A stretch of DNA of 64,000 nt, from assembly GCA_036874045.1 (NCBI GenBank), contig CM072345.1, positions 1,637,501 to 1,701,500 on the forward strand, in the 5' to 3' direction. This DNA comes from Cymodocea nodosa. Lineage: Eukaryota; Streptophyta; Magnoliopsida; Alismatales; Cymodoceaceae. The translations under genes and the position numbers were made by a program. This document shows positions 22,970 to 33,850 of the stretch, piece by piece. The notes under the pieces are model-generated. The model saw only the letters and a program-made list of their open reading frames with translations, did not search any database and had not been told where the DNA came from. The number at the start of each line of letters is the position of its first letter. Position 1 is the stretch's first letter.

Positions 22970-23445
22970 TAGAAGATAGGACATGTAGATGAATTAGAAA
23001 GGAAAGTCTACCAAGCTACTTATGTTGTGATGGCTGGTATTAATATTAACTAGGCAAAAGTGGTAATTACTTAGATTTCTCATCTGCAAAGTTTTCTATT
23101 CTATGGAGACTATATTTTCCATCTAATGGCCAAATATTTTGACCTATTGGGAAAACCTTTGAAACTTGTTAAGAGAAAATCTCTGAAATTGAGTGATCTT
23201 CAGAGAATGTCTTCAATAGATCCTGTAGAAGTCCCTACACCTTTTCAACCCACTGAGCATTAGAGTCCTCCTCTAGCATCATCTCCACCTACACTAGAAC
23301 CTACATTTTCTTCAGTTTACAGCTTAATAACTCTCTTGCATCAAAATGAGCTACTACTTCAGTACAATCAAATACTCTTGGGTCAAGTTGCTCATTTGGA
23401 ACAACTCTTAAGAGAGGGATGCAATTATTTGAGATTTACTACATA
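22970..23445 (+). pseudogene. Putative plant transposon protein-like ORF fragment
   Basis: The translation runs from ELERKVYQATYVVMAGININ through FLFYGDYIFHLMAKYF to a Pro/Ser-rich stretch and a C-terminal leucine-rich coil (LLHQNELLLQYNQILL) ending at TAA. The FLFYGD...HLMAKYFDL part resembles the C-terminus of the PTTP domain of family F ORF1. Stops near the start and in the middle break it. It is followed at ~140 bp by a Sirevirus-like polypurine tract, so it is probably the accessory ORF at the 3' end of a Sirevirus-like element. Confidence 0.5.
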
Positions 23446-23587
23446 AAATGTCATTTGAAAAATAGTTTTGTAATCCATTTGATTTTCTTCTTCTATCAAA
23501 TGTATACACATTCTTCTTAAATTGAAATAAAATCTTACTTTCCACATTTATGTTTGTCTCTTTCTATCTACTCTACACTTTTTAATT

Positions 23588-24066
23588 ATGACAAAGGGGG
23601 AGAATATTTATGTTAAATGTTTTGTCATCATCAAAAAGGGAAAGATTATTAGTTAATTATTTACAGTTTTAATTTTGATGATGAAAAATTGAGTACTTAA
23701 TATGAGATCAAATGTTTTCAGCACTTATACTATTAAAATTGAAATTACCTAACTGTTTTATATTCAGTAAACCTTTGAAAATAAGTTTCAAAATATTTCA
23801 ATTCTACTTAGGTATATTATCGGAGAGTTACACTAGAAGTCACCGAAGATCTAGGTAAATCAAATAGTTTACCTTTCACTCTTATATTCGAAGAGTTTCC
23901 TTTGAAAATATTTAACTATCAATGAGTTTCAATATTTCTACGTTCAGACTATTTTTATCTCTAAGTATCTGAAATGTCTTCTATTTTCGAAAAGTTTCAA
24001 TTTTATGTTTCGAACAGTTTAGTTTTTAAATGTTTTAAACATATTTCGTTTACTATTTCCAAAAGG
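23588..24066 (+). repeat. Sirevirus-like polypurine tract and partial 3' LTR
   Basis: GACAAAGGGGGAGAATAT (about 23590) and CATCATCAAAAAGGGAAAG (about 23623) are the tandem purine tracts that precede Sirevirus 3' LTRs. What follows (ATTAGTTAATT, then TTTTGATGATGAAAAATTG) is the LTR head. It runs about 420 bp and then meets an oppositely oriented LTR. Confidence 0.55.
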
Positions 24067-24069
24067 ACA

Positions 24070-25504
24070 CATGTCATGCGTTAGATCGAGAGGCACACTA
24101 GAGAGGGGGGGTGAATGGTGTGTGTGTATAATTTTAACTTCCTTTTAACTTAATCGATTGATTCAATTTATCTGTGATCTTAATTAATCAATGCACATAT
24201 AAAACAGTGAAAAGTAATGAACATAGAGATTTTTAGGTGGTTCACCAACTTGGCTAGTCCACCCTCAAGATTCACTTGGACTTCACTAAGTATATAAATA
24301 CTTACAACACTTGCTTTCGGGTTGAAGCAAGAAGCAACACTTGACCTTTCAGGTTAAAGCTCAGCAACCAACCTTTCTTCGAGCTTTCAAGTACAAGCTC
24401 TTAACCAATAGAGAGTTTTCAGGTAGAAACTCACAAACCAACACTTTAAACTTTGAAGCAGAGTTTTAGCGTAGGGAGCCTTTGTGTTGTAGTGAACTTT
24501 GAGAGTATTCCTGTATTCTACAGACTTGAGAGTATATCTGGAATTTTTTGAGTAGCTCATAGTATGTGATAATCGTTGTCATAATCTTCCCTATACTTCT
24601 CATATTTATACCAAGAAGTATAACGATCATATTTACTTCCAACGGATGTTTTCTGCTATACTTACTATGTAGTCAATCTCAAAAATAGTAAGTTACCATT
24701 CTGTATACTGTCTAGTATGTAACCTTTCGATTCCCTTTGATTTTCAGATGGTTAGCTGTGAACTCTCTGAAGAACAACCATAATTCACCGAAAATCCACT
24801 TAAGTCCTTTTGTCTATGTCACATGGGATTTTAAGTCACACACGTGAAGAGTCTTAAGTTCAGATGGTTATGGATGTTAACCTATCGAAAATCTTCAACT
24901 TTCAGATAGTTAGCTACAATAGCCTCCCAAATCCTCTTTTAAGCTTCCGACTGCTATCTTCTTATTTCTACACGTGCAAAATATAGTGACTTAAGTTTCG
25001 AATAATTAAATTTGTAACCTTCCGAAACCTCTTGTTTTTTAAATAGTTAACTTTCTAACTCTCTGAAAAATCATTTTAAGCATCTGTTCTAGATTTCTGC
25101 ACGTGGGAAATTTAATGACTTAAGTTTCGGATAGTTAGCCTTTCTAACTTTCCGATTTCGTTGAACTTCCAGATAGTTAGCACCTTAACTCTCCGATCAT
25201 TCAGCAAAGTATCTTTAAAACCCTCCGAAGGCCTTGTATTTTCGGATAGTTAATTTTCCAACCGTCCGATGGTATTTCTGTTGCTTAACACTAACTCATC
25301 AGATACTTAAACCTGGTAACTCATCGAAAATTTATCTCTTCTAGATAGTTAAGTCTGGTAACCTTCCAATTTTTTGTTTATCTCTTGCAACTTCTGAATC
25401 GACTTATCTACCTTCTGCTCTTTTTCTAAACTATCTAATCTATGAAATACAATTTGCTTCCTCACATAGGTTTTTGCATTATCAAAATACAAGAGTCCTA
25501 ACAA
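24070..25504 (-). repeat. Sirevirus/Copia-like LTR (about 1.4 kb), minus
   Basis: The minus strand starts TGTTAGGACTCTTGTATTTT at 25504 and ends through CACCCCCCCTCTCTAGTG near 24090. A polypurine tract (revcomp of ATCTCCCCTTTTTTGATAA, 25505-25523) lies just outside its start, so this is the 3' LTR of a minus-oriented element. It has dense GGATAGTTA / TAACTATCC words between 24740 and 25360. Confidence 0.65.
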
Positions 25505-25754
25505 TCTCCCCTTTTTTGATAATGACAAAATCCTTTACATTTAATTACATGTATTTCACTCCCTAGTTTATTTCTATACATTCTGTCACACAGAAAACAA
25601 GTAAAACAAATTGTACACAAAAATATCTCCCCTTGTCTATGTGCTAGGATTTTTCCCCCCGCCTTCCATATAATTTCTCTTTATACTTCTCTTAATCTAC
25701 ACAATGCCATGTAATTTCTTGTTATCCTTCTCCCCCTTTTTGTCATTAGTGAAA
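25505..25754. other. Short core between two inverted Sirevirus-like LTRs
   Basis: About 250 bp separating the minus LTR from a plus LTR fragment. Purine tracts appear as TCTCCCC-type runs at both ends (25506 and 25730: TCTCCCCCTTTTTGTCATTA). No coding sequence. Confidence 0.5.
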
Positions 25755-26455
25755 GAACCTCTAGATTTTGATAATGCAAAAATCAATGTGAGGAATCAAA
25801 TTGTATTTCTCAGGCTTAACAGTAAGCAAGAGAGCAGAAGTTGATATAGACAGTTCAAAGTGTGCTGCAAGTGATAAAAATGATTTCGGAAGATTACCAG
25901 GCTTACCTATCTGGAAGAGAAATATTTTCAGTGAGTTAATAGTCTAAGTATCTGAAAGGTAGTATAAAGTAGTAGCAACACTATCAGACAATTAGAAGAT
26001 TAAGTATCTGAAAGTAGAAGGCTTTCGGAGAGTTAGAAAGATGGATGTATGAAGAATCGGAAAGTTACTGTAGCTAACTATCCGAAACTTAAGTCATTGA
26101 ATTTCCCACGTGTAGAAATCCAAACAGAAGCTTAAAAGAAGAATCAGAAAGTTACTAGAGCTAACTATCTAAAAATTGAAGAGTTTCAGTGAGTTACAGG
26201 TATAACCATCTAGAACTTAAGTTAGTCTATTATGCACGTGCTGAATTAAATAAAGCAGTCGAAAACTTAACAAAGGATTTCAGAGGGTTACTATACCTAA
26301 CTATCAGCTAGTTAAATAATAGTTCGGTCAGTTACAACTACAAGTATCCGATTAAATGACAACTCTTTTGCACGATCTAAAATCCTACATGGCAAAAAGA
26401 CTTAAGTGACTTTTCGATAAGTTACAAGTATTTTTCGGAGAGTTACATGGCTAAG
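25755..26455 (+). repeat. Sirevirus-like LTR fragment, plus, inverted to its neighbour
   Basis: From CTAGATTTTGATAATGCAAA onward this repeats the head of the LTR at 24070-25504 in opposite orientation (the phrase ATGTGAGGAATCAAATTGTA is shared with few changes). It is rich in GGATAGTTA/TAACTATCC-type words and is cut at 26455 by the start of copy B. Confidence 0.6.
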
Positions 26456-28524
26456 TGTTTAGAATGAAAAAGTGCATAATATTAACGGTTAAATGATGGT
26501 TAATTGCATAATATTTAGCTTATCATATGAGAATTAAGCCATTATGTTATAATTGCACTGTTATAAGCTTTAATTAAAGAATCTGCTTAATTTCATGGAA
26601 TTAATGTAAATTTAGTACATTTTTGAACTATCGGTAAATTGTAGGTTGTGAAATTCTTAAGTATCCGAATTTTCTGTTATTTCAGACAGTTATGTTTAAC
26701 ATACCAAACATGTACCGGACAGTTATGTTTAAATTGCCGAACAGTTATGTTTTAAAAGAATATTTTATTATTTCCTAAAGTACACGTGTCGAAACCATAA
26801 TGCATCACTTAAGTGAACTTTCGGTGAGTTATCTCTAACTATCCGAAATTGCAGTTGGGCATCAGATAGTTATATGTGTAATTCTCCGAAATCTCCTTTT
26901 ATTTATAAAATAGCTGTGGACACGTGTCATGTTCTGGGAGAATGACTTAAGTGGATTTTCGGTCAGTTATCTCTAACTATCCGAAATGCATCTGAGCATC
27001 GGATAGTAAAGTCTGTAAGTATCCGAAATGCACCTGAGCATCGGATAGTTAAATTTATGCACGTGTTTTATAGTTAAATCAACGAAGCAAGTCCGTTGAG
27101 TTATCTGTAACTCCACGGACTATTTATTTTCTAATATGCCATTGTAGCGGTTGTAGAAATAGGATAGTTGGAAGGAAAAAAACCACGATTGCACGTATTG
27201 TGTAGGGAGAAGAAATCATCGTCGTTGATATGAATGAAGGAAATCCAATCGACCATTCAAGCAGAAGCAGTTACCACTAAAGAAATATAAAAGAAAAGAA
27301 GAAAAAGAAGTAAAGTGTGTGTGATCGATGGGTGTGGCCATTGTGTGTAGAGGAGGATCACCAAGCTTTCTACAAGCAGCGTCAGCAATTCTCTAAAGTA
27401 CCACATCAACCATTATCACCACCACCATAATCACCAACCATTGGAGGTCTGTGAGGATACTTTCTTGATGTCGGGTCGATTCCAAGCCAAACACAATGCC
27501 TGACAACCACTGTGAGGAGTGATCACGTCGCGGGAAGGGAAGCCATTTTCACCAAGTGCCAACTCATATTTCAGGAAATCGTAAAGCTTCTAGCCTTGGT
27601 TTCGGGTTGATACCTGTATGCTAAAGAGGAGATCATCTTGCAATTCTGGACTCACAATTCTATAAGGAGAGGAGACAAAATTGTAAGTGGTTTAATTTTC
27701 AATGGTGTAATCACGTCGCATGTAATGACAGAAGTATTTACTATCGACTGAGATTACTTTACATTTCACCTTTTGCCCATTTCCAAGCTCATATCAAAAC
27801 AAAAATACCAAAAACAACTTATCTGTGTTTATATTTTGTATTTGAGTGTTGTATTGTTTGTGTTGTATCGTGATTAATGTTATCTTTGTCAGTGTTGTGA
27901 TTGTTTTATGTTTGTTTTAGTTTTACAGTTTACTGAAATTGGTTCGTTCAAAAGACTTAAAGATTTTAATGGTTATTGTTTGAATTATCTGAATGTTAGT
28001 ATAGCCTAATGATAAATCTAGTGTTTACTAACATTAAAGAACTTAATTGATGTTATTTACAATCTGTGAAACTGCCCAATGGTTGCCCAAATTCCTTTGT
28101 AAATAGTAGTATTAAATAGGAAAGGCAAGCTCGTGGAGTTAACTTAAGTCCACGAGGTTAGTCCGTTGAGTTAGCCATAATTCAACGAACTTTATCCATT
28201 GAGTTAACTATAACTCAACGGAGGGCTTAATGAATATATAAATTTGATTGTTAAAAACGGAACAGTTCTCAATTCTTAAGCAATTCCCTATGGGATTGAC
28301 CTCTACTTGCACACTAATACAATAGACACTGTGCACTTGCAGTTAAAATACAAATTTGAATTAATATCTAATTTGTGTGAAAGGTTGTTTGTTTACTTCT
28401 AAAAAAGGAATAGGCATAAAGATAAATTAACTAAGTAAAAATAGAAGTTAACAAATTAAAGTTTTACTGGTGCGTTGTTGGAGATCCAAACAAGTTTTCT
28501 GGTGTCGTGCTAGGTAACCAAACA
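26456..28524 (+). repeat. Copy B 5' LTR (2,069 bp)
   Basis: It begins TGTTTAGAATG and ends GGTAACCAAACA. A candidate TATA box (TATAAAAG) is at 27286-27293, about two-fifths into the LTR. U3 holds palindrome pairs such as TTTCGGTGAGTTATC with TAACTATCCGAAA (26818-26850). GTTGAGTTA-type pairs lie at 27070-27120 and 28130-28225. The last ~70 bp contain two PBS-like repeats of about 33 bp. Confidence 0.88.
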
Positions 28525-28531
28525 AGTTTTA

Positions 28532-28549
28532 TGGTGCCATTGCCAGGGA
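28532..28549 (+). other. Copy B primer-binding site
   Basis: TGGTGCCATTGCCAGGGA, seven bases after the LTR, differs at a few positions from the TGGCGCCGTTGCCGGGGA site of Athila/Tat elements. It is the third in a row of similar repeats, the first two of which lie within the LTR. Confidence 0.72.
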
Positions 28550-28626
28550 ATTTATACAAGCAACTGTTAGAGCTGTTTTGTTTTAATAGCCAAAGTGTTG
28601 TGTGTTTTCTTCTCTAATTGAGAATA

Positions 28627-28740
28627 TGGCATATGCTTATGCTCAAAGATTTCTGAAACCTGTAGTTAGCATATGTGAATTTTACAATTCTGAAGGTCAC
28701 GACATTTCTAACTGTTTTAAACTAAGACGTTTGTAGATAG
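28627..28740 (+). pseudogene. Copy B zinc-knuckle mini-ORF, one base deleted
   Basis: ATG at 28627, about 77 nt after the PBS, starts MAYAYAQRFLKPVVSICEF, the same N-terminus as the intact 34-aa ORF of the left copy. A one-base deletion just after CEF removes the second Cys codon and shifts the frame; downstream, HDISNC and LRRL are present in the other frame, closed by TAG at about 28734. That TAG is shared with the left copy. Confidence 0.6.
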
Positions 28741-28745
28741 CTAGA

Positions 28746-31700
28746 TCCCATGAACAACAAATGAATTATCCTCAATATAATAGAGCCAAGTATGAGAATC
28801 CTATAGTTTACCCAACTGATGGTCAGTATAGAATGTGTAATATGTTGAGAGACATAGAAGTTTGGGATAGGTATGATAGATTGGAGCGTAGTATAGAGCA
28901 AAACCTGGACAAACTAGAATACTTTATGTGTCACCAACAAGAAGTCAACTAATTAAACTATAAGGAAGCATATTCAGAACCTAAAATGGATATAATTTAC
29001 GAAACTTAAAAAATCATAATGAAAATTGATCAAAAATTAAATGCAATGAGATTAGATGATTTGGAAAGAAAACTAAAAGCATTAGACAAATATACAATGA
29101 AAATACAAGTTATGCAACAAGACAATGGAAATTATAATGTTATAGATCTGCATAATTTGCAAAATATACAGCCAAAAGAAAATATTAATACAAGAGAATT
29201 TAAAGAATGCACTTTAAAACTAAAAACAATTGAAGATCATAATCACGAAAATGATATACAAAAACATCATGAGAGTAACGAAAATCTGGAAGATGTATGT
29301 GTAACATTAAGATCTGGAACTGATATACCACCAAGAACTCAAAATGAAACTAATATGAAGGTGGATAAGAGTAAAAATCAAAATGATAATGAAAATGTAA
29401 TAGCTGAAAATCTAGAAATCAATGAAGAACAATCTGAATATGCTAATGAGGCTAAAAATGATCAAACAAATCAAACAAAAGAAAAAGAATCTTTTAAATC
29501 AAAATCTTTAGTACCCTATCCTAAAATATTACAACAAATAATACCTAGAAAATAAGAAAAAATTAGAGAAATTTTTGAAAAAGTACAAGTTAACATTCCT
29601 TTGTTAGATCTATTGCAAAAAATGACACCTTGTGCTAAATTTCTGAAGGATTGGTCTACTAAGAAAAGAGAGTGAAAAGTTTTTAGAAATGTCTTTTTAG
29701 TTGAGCAAAGTAGTTCCCTATTTCTGTCACAAATTCCTAAAAAGTTATCTGATCCTGGAATCCCTGTTATATCATGCATCATAGGAAATACCATTCTAGA
29801 AAGTACATTAATAGACTTAGGTGCAGGTATAAATGTTATGCCAAGTGATATATTTGCATCCTTAGGATTAAAAGGCTTAACTCCTATTAGTACAATTATT
29901 CAATTAGCTGATAGAAGTATAAGATACCCTAGAGGAAAAATAGAGGATGTCTTAATTAAAATCAAAAACTTTATATATCCTATTGATATTGTAATTTTGG
30001 ATTCCCAACAAATTAAGCATAAAAATAGAGATACATCTTTAATTTTGGGAAGGCCATTTTTAGCAACATAAAGGGCTGTTATAAATTGTAAAAGTGGAGT
30101 AATGAAGTTAGCATATGGTAATGAGGATACTCAACTAAATATTTTCAAACTAGAAAGGTTTGAGGAGTTAGAAATGTCCTTACATACCATAGACTTTTTA
30201 GAGGATGAAGGAGATATGTTAGATGATGTGATTCAAGAAGAATTAAATAGGCAAATCAATTCTGAAACTTTAGAGGAAAGTGAAAGCATAAATATAGAAG
30301 GAGATCTGGAAGAAATTAATGTAGAAAATGATGATGTTCAATTAGGAGCTCCAGCTTCTGATGGGCAACATTTAGAATTAAAACCTTTACCTCCTGAATT
30401 AACCTATATATTTCTGGAAGAGAAATTAACCTGTCCAATCATTATTGCTTCAGATTTAAAAGATGATCAAATAGCTAAATTAAAAGATGTAGTAAAAAGT
30501 TATAAAGAAGCAATAGGATGGACTATGACTGATATAAAAGGGTTAAGTTCAACTTTATGCTGTCACTACATATATTTAGAAGAGAATGCTAAACCTGTTA
30601 GAATTCCTGAGAGGAGATTGAATCCAAATCTTAAAGAAGTAATCAGGAAGGAAATAGTGAAATGGTTAGATAATGACATAATTTATCCGATTTCTGATAG
30701 CTCGTGGGTTAACCCAATCCATGTAGTTCCCAAGAAATCAGAATTAACAGTTATTAGGAATGAAAGTCAAGACTTGATACCTACTAGAATTCAATCAAGC
30801 TAGAGAGTATGTATACACTATAGAAAGCTGAATGTTGTGACTAGGAAAGATCATTTTCCCCTACCTTTTATAGATCAAATGCTGGAAAGATTAGTAGGGG
30901 AAGAATAATTTTGTTTCCTAGACGGGTATTCAGGTTATAATCAAATTCCAGTAGCATTAGAGGATCAAGAGAAAATAACTTTCACCTGTCCTAATGGAAC
31001 TTATGCTTTTAAGAGAATGCCATTCGAATTATGCAATGCACCAGCTACCTTTCAAAGGTGTATGCAAGGCATATTTACTAGAATGACTGAAGATTTTTTA
31101 GAAATATTTATGGATGATTTTACTATATATGGCAACTCATATGAAGTTTGTTTAACCAATTTAGACCAAATATTAAAACGTTGTGTCGAAAAAAATTTGG
31201 TTTTAAATTTGGAAAAATGTCACTTCATGGTTAAACAAGGAATAGTCTTAGGGCATGTTGTTTCAAAGAAAGGGTTAGAAGTAGATAAAGCTAAAATAAA
31301 AGTAATTTCTAATCTACCAGAACCTAAATCAGTAAAAGATATTAGATTATTTCTAGGACATGTTGGTTTTTATAGAAGATTTATTAAAGACTTTAGCAAA
31401 ATAGCTAGACCTTTAACTAATCTATTAAAAAATGTCCAATTTAACTTTGATAAAAATTGCAAGGAAGCATTTTTCAAACTTAAAACTAGCTTAATTTCAA
31501 CTCCTATAATTCAAGCACCTAATTGGAGCCATCCATTTGAATTAATGTGTGATGCATCTGATTTTGCTGTAGGAGCAGTGTTGGTACAGAAGATAGAAAA
31601 ATCTCCTAGAGTGATTCATTATGCAAGCAAAACCTTAAATGATGCTCAAGTTAATTACACAACTACTGAAAAAGAACTATTAGCTGTTGTGTTTGCCTTA

Positions 31701-33272
31701 GAAAAGTTTAGATCATATCTGATTGGAGCTAAAGTAATAGTATACACGGATCATGCAGCTTTAAAACATCTAATAGCAAAAAAAGAGACTAAGCCTAGAT
31801 TGATCTGATGGATATTATTATTACAAGAATTTAATCTAGAAATTAAAGATAAAAGAGGTTGTGAGAATGTAGTAGTAGATCATTTATCAAGATTACAAAT
31901 AGAAAAATCAAATATTGAAATTAAGGATAATTTTCTTGATGATCAATTAATGACCATCAACACAATACCTTGGTATGCAGACATAGTTAATTACTTAGTT
32001 ACTAGTTTAACACCTAAGGATTGGAATAGACAGGATAAGAAATTATTTTTCTCAAGAGTAAAATATTACTATTGGGAAGACCCATACCTATTTAAGAAAT
32101 GTCTTGATTTGATTTTAAGGAGGTGTGTTTCAAAAACTGAATATCAGAGCATATTGTCTTTCTATTATGACCAAGCTTGTGGAAGGCATTTTGGCTTAGG
32201 GAAAACTGCTGCAAAAATTCTGCGATGTGGGTTTTATTGGCCAACACTATTCAAAGATGCTCATAAATATTGCTTAAGTTGTTTAAGATGTCAACAAATA
32301 GGAAGAATATCAAAGAGGAATATGACGTCTCTTAATCCTATTATTGAGGTTGAAATCTTTGATGTGTGGGGAATAGATTTTATGGGTCCATTTCCTATGT
32401 CTAATCAATTTACTTATATATTGTTGGGTGTGGACTATGTATCTAAATGGATAGAATTTATTCCTACAAAAACTAATGACAACAAAGTGGTAATACAATT
32501 TATAAGAACCAATCTATTTGCCAGATTTGGAATACCTAAAGCTATTATCAGTGATAGAGGAACTCATTTTTGTAATAGAAGTTTTGAAGCCTTAATAAAG
32601 AAATATGAAGTAAACCACAAAATTGCAACATCATATCATCCGCAAATAAGTGGACAAGTAGAAAGTGCTAACAAACAAATTAAGTTAATCTTAGAAAAAG
32701 TAGTAAATCCTAATAGAATAGATTGGGCTAATAGATTGATAGATGCACTTTGGGCTTATAGAACTACTTATAAGGCAAGCTTAGGTATGTCACCTTTTAG
32801 GCTAGTATATGGAAAAAGTTGTCATTTACTAGTTGAAATAGAACATAAAGCTTATTGGGCATTAAAAACTCTGAACACTAATTTAAATCAAACTTCTGAA
32901 AATAGGAAAATGCAATTAATTGAATTAGAAGAATTTAGAAATGAAGCTTACTCGAAGACTGTAAGAGAAAATGAGAAAATGAAATTCTAGCATGATAGGA
33001 AAACTATTCCAAAAAGTTTTGAAAAAGGACAAGAAGTATATCTTTACATGGCTAGACTCCATAACCATCTAGGAAAATTAAGATCTAGATGGACAGGACC
33101 TTACATAGTTTGAAATATTTATCCTTATGGAGCTATTGAGATTAAAAATCCTAAAAATCAAAATATCTTTAAAGTAAATGGACAAAGACCTAAACCTATT
33201 CTAAAAATACCAAAAAATTCTTTTCAAATTATAGAAGAAGTCAGAGTAGAGGACTACTCGAGCTTTACTTAG
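28746..33272 (+). pseudogene. Copy B protease-RT-RNase H-integrase polyprotein
   Basis: One frame from ~28746 to TAG at 33270, about 1,500 codons, broken only by nonsense codons (about ten). In order: a charged linker; an Asn/Glu-rich stretch; retropepsin with DLGAGINVM (about 29815) and LILGRPFLAT (about 30040); RT with [24 protein letters not shown] and the catalytic box FMDDF (about 31109); RNase H with [11 protein letters not shown] (about 31546) and [10 protein letters not shown] (about 31743); and integrase with a zinc-binding region (about 32160-32310, where the first His appears as Tyr), the D-D-E core at [10 protein letters not shown] (about 32370), ISDRGTHF (about 32548) and GQVESANKQ (about 32654), then a GPY module (RSRWTGPYIV, about 33085). 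It would copy and insert the element. No capsid domain precedes it, unlike normal Ty3/gypsy elements. Confidence 0.92.
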
Positions 33273-33850
33273 TAAGAAATCAGTTTTTATTTTATTTTTA
33301 TAAAAAATATATATATATATAAATAAATAAATAAAAATTTAAATTATTATTATAAAATATAAAAAATCGTTGTGGTTCAACCGATTGGATCCATTGGTAT
33401 GACCGGAACATAAAAGAATCTATATTAATTTTCAGTAAAAAAAATTTTGGTTTAACCGAAACATATTACCGATTCAACTAGGAAAAAATGTCGGTCTGAC
33501 CGAAACATAGTATCGGTTAAACCGGTAAAACAGAAAAAAAAACTATTATCTTAAGTTTTTTTTTTTATATATATCTGTTTGTACGGGAAGTCCGTTGAGT
33601 TACGCTTAACTCAACAAACTTACTCCGTTGAGTCTTGAGTTAGTCAATGAGCTTATTCCGTTAAATTAGTACTGTAGCTAAGACCACGGATGAGAGAGCA
33701 AGAGTTGGTTTGGGAAATGACCCGATTAACCGCCTAAACTTAGGGCTTATTTAGACTAAAACCTAGGGTTTTGGGGGCATTATCTAGTAGATCATTTAGA
33801 ACTTAGAACAGAAAGATCAGAGCGACTTCGTGTTGTTGTGTAACTCCACG
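33273..33850 (+). repeat. Copy B spacer between integrase and ORF1, two palindrome classes
   Basis: This is non-coding. It starts with an AT-rich simple repeat (33305-33340), then four to five CGGTYTGACCGAAACAT-type self-complementary words (33365-33530), then GTTGAGTTA / TAACTCAAC words (33592-33665). The layout is as in copy A. Confidence 0.75.
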
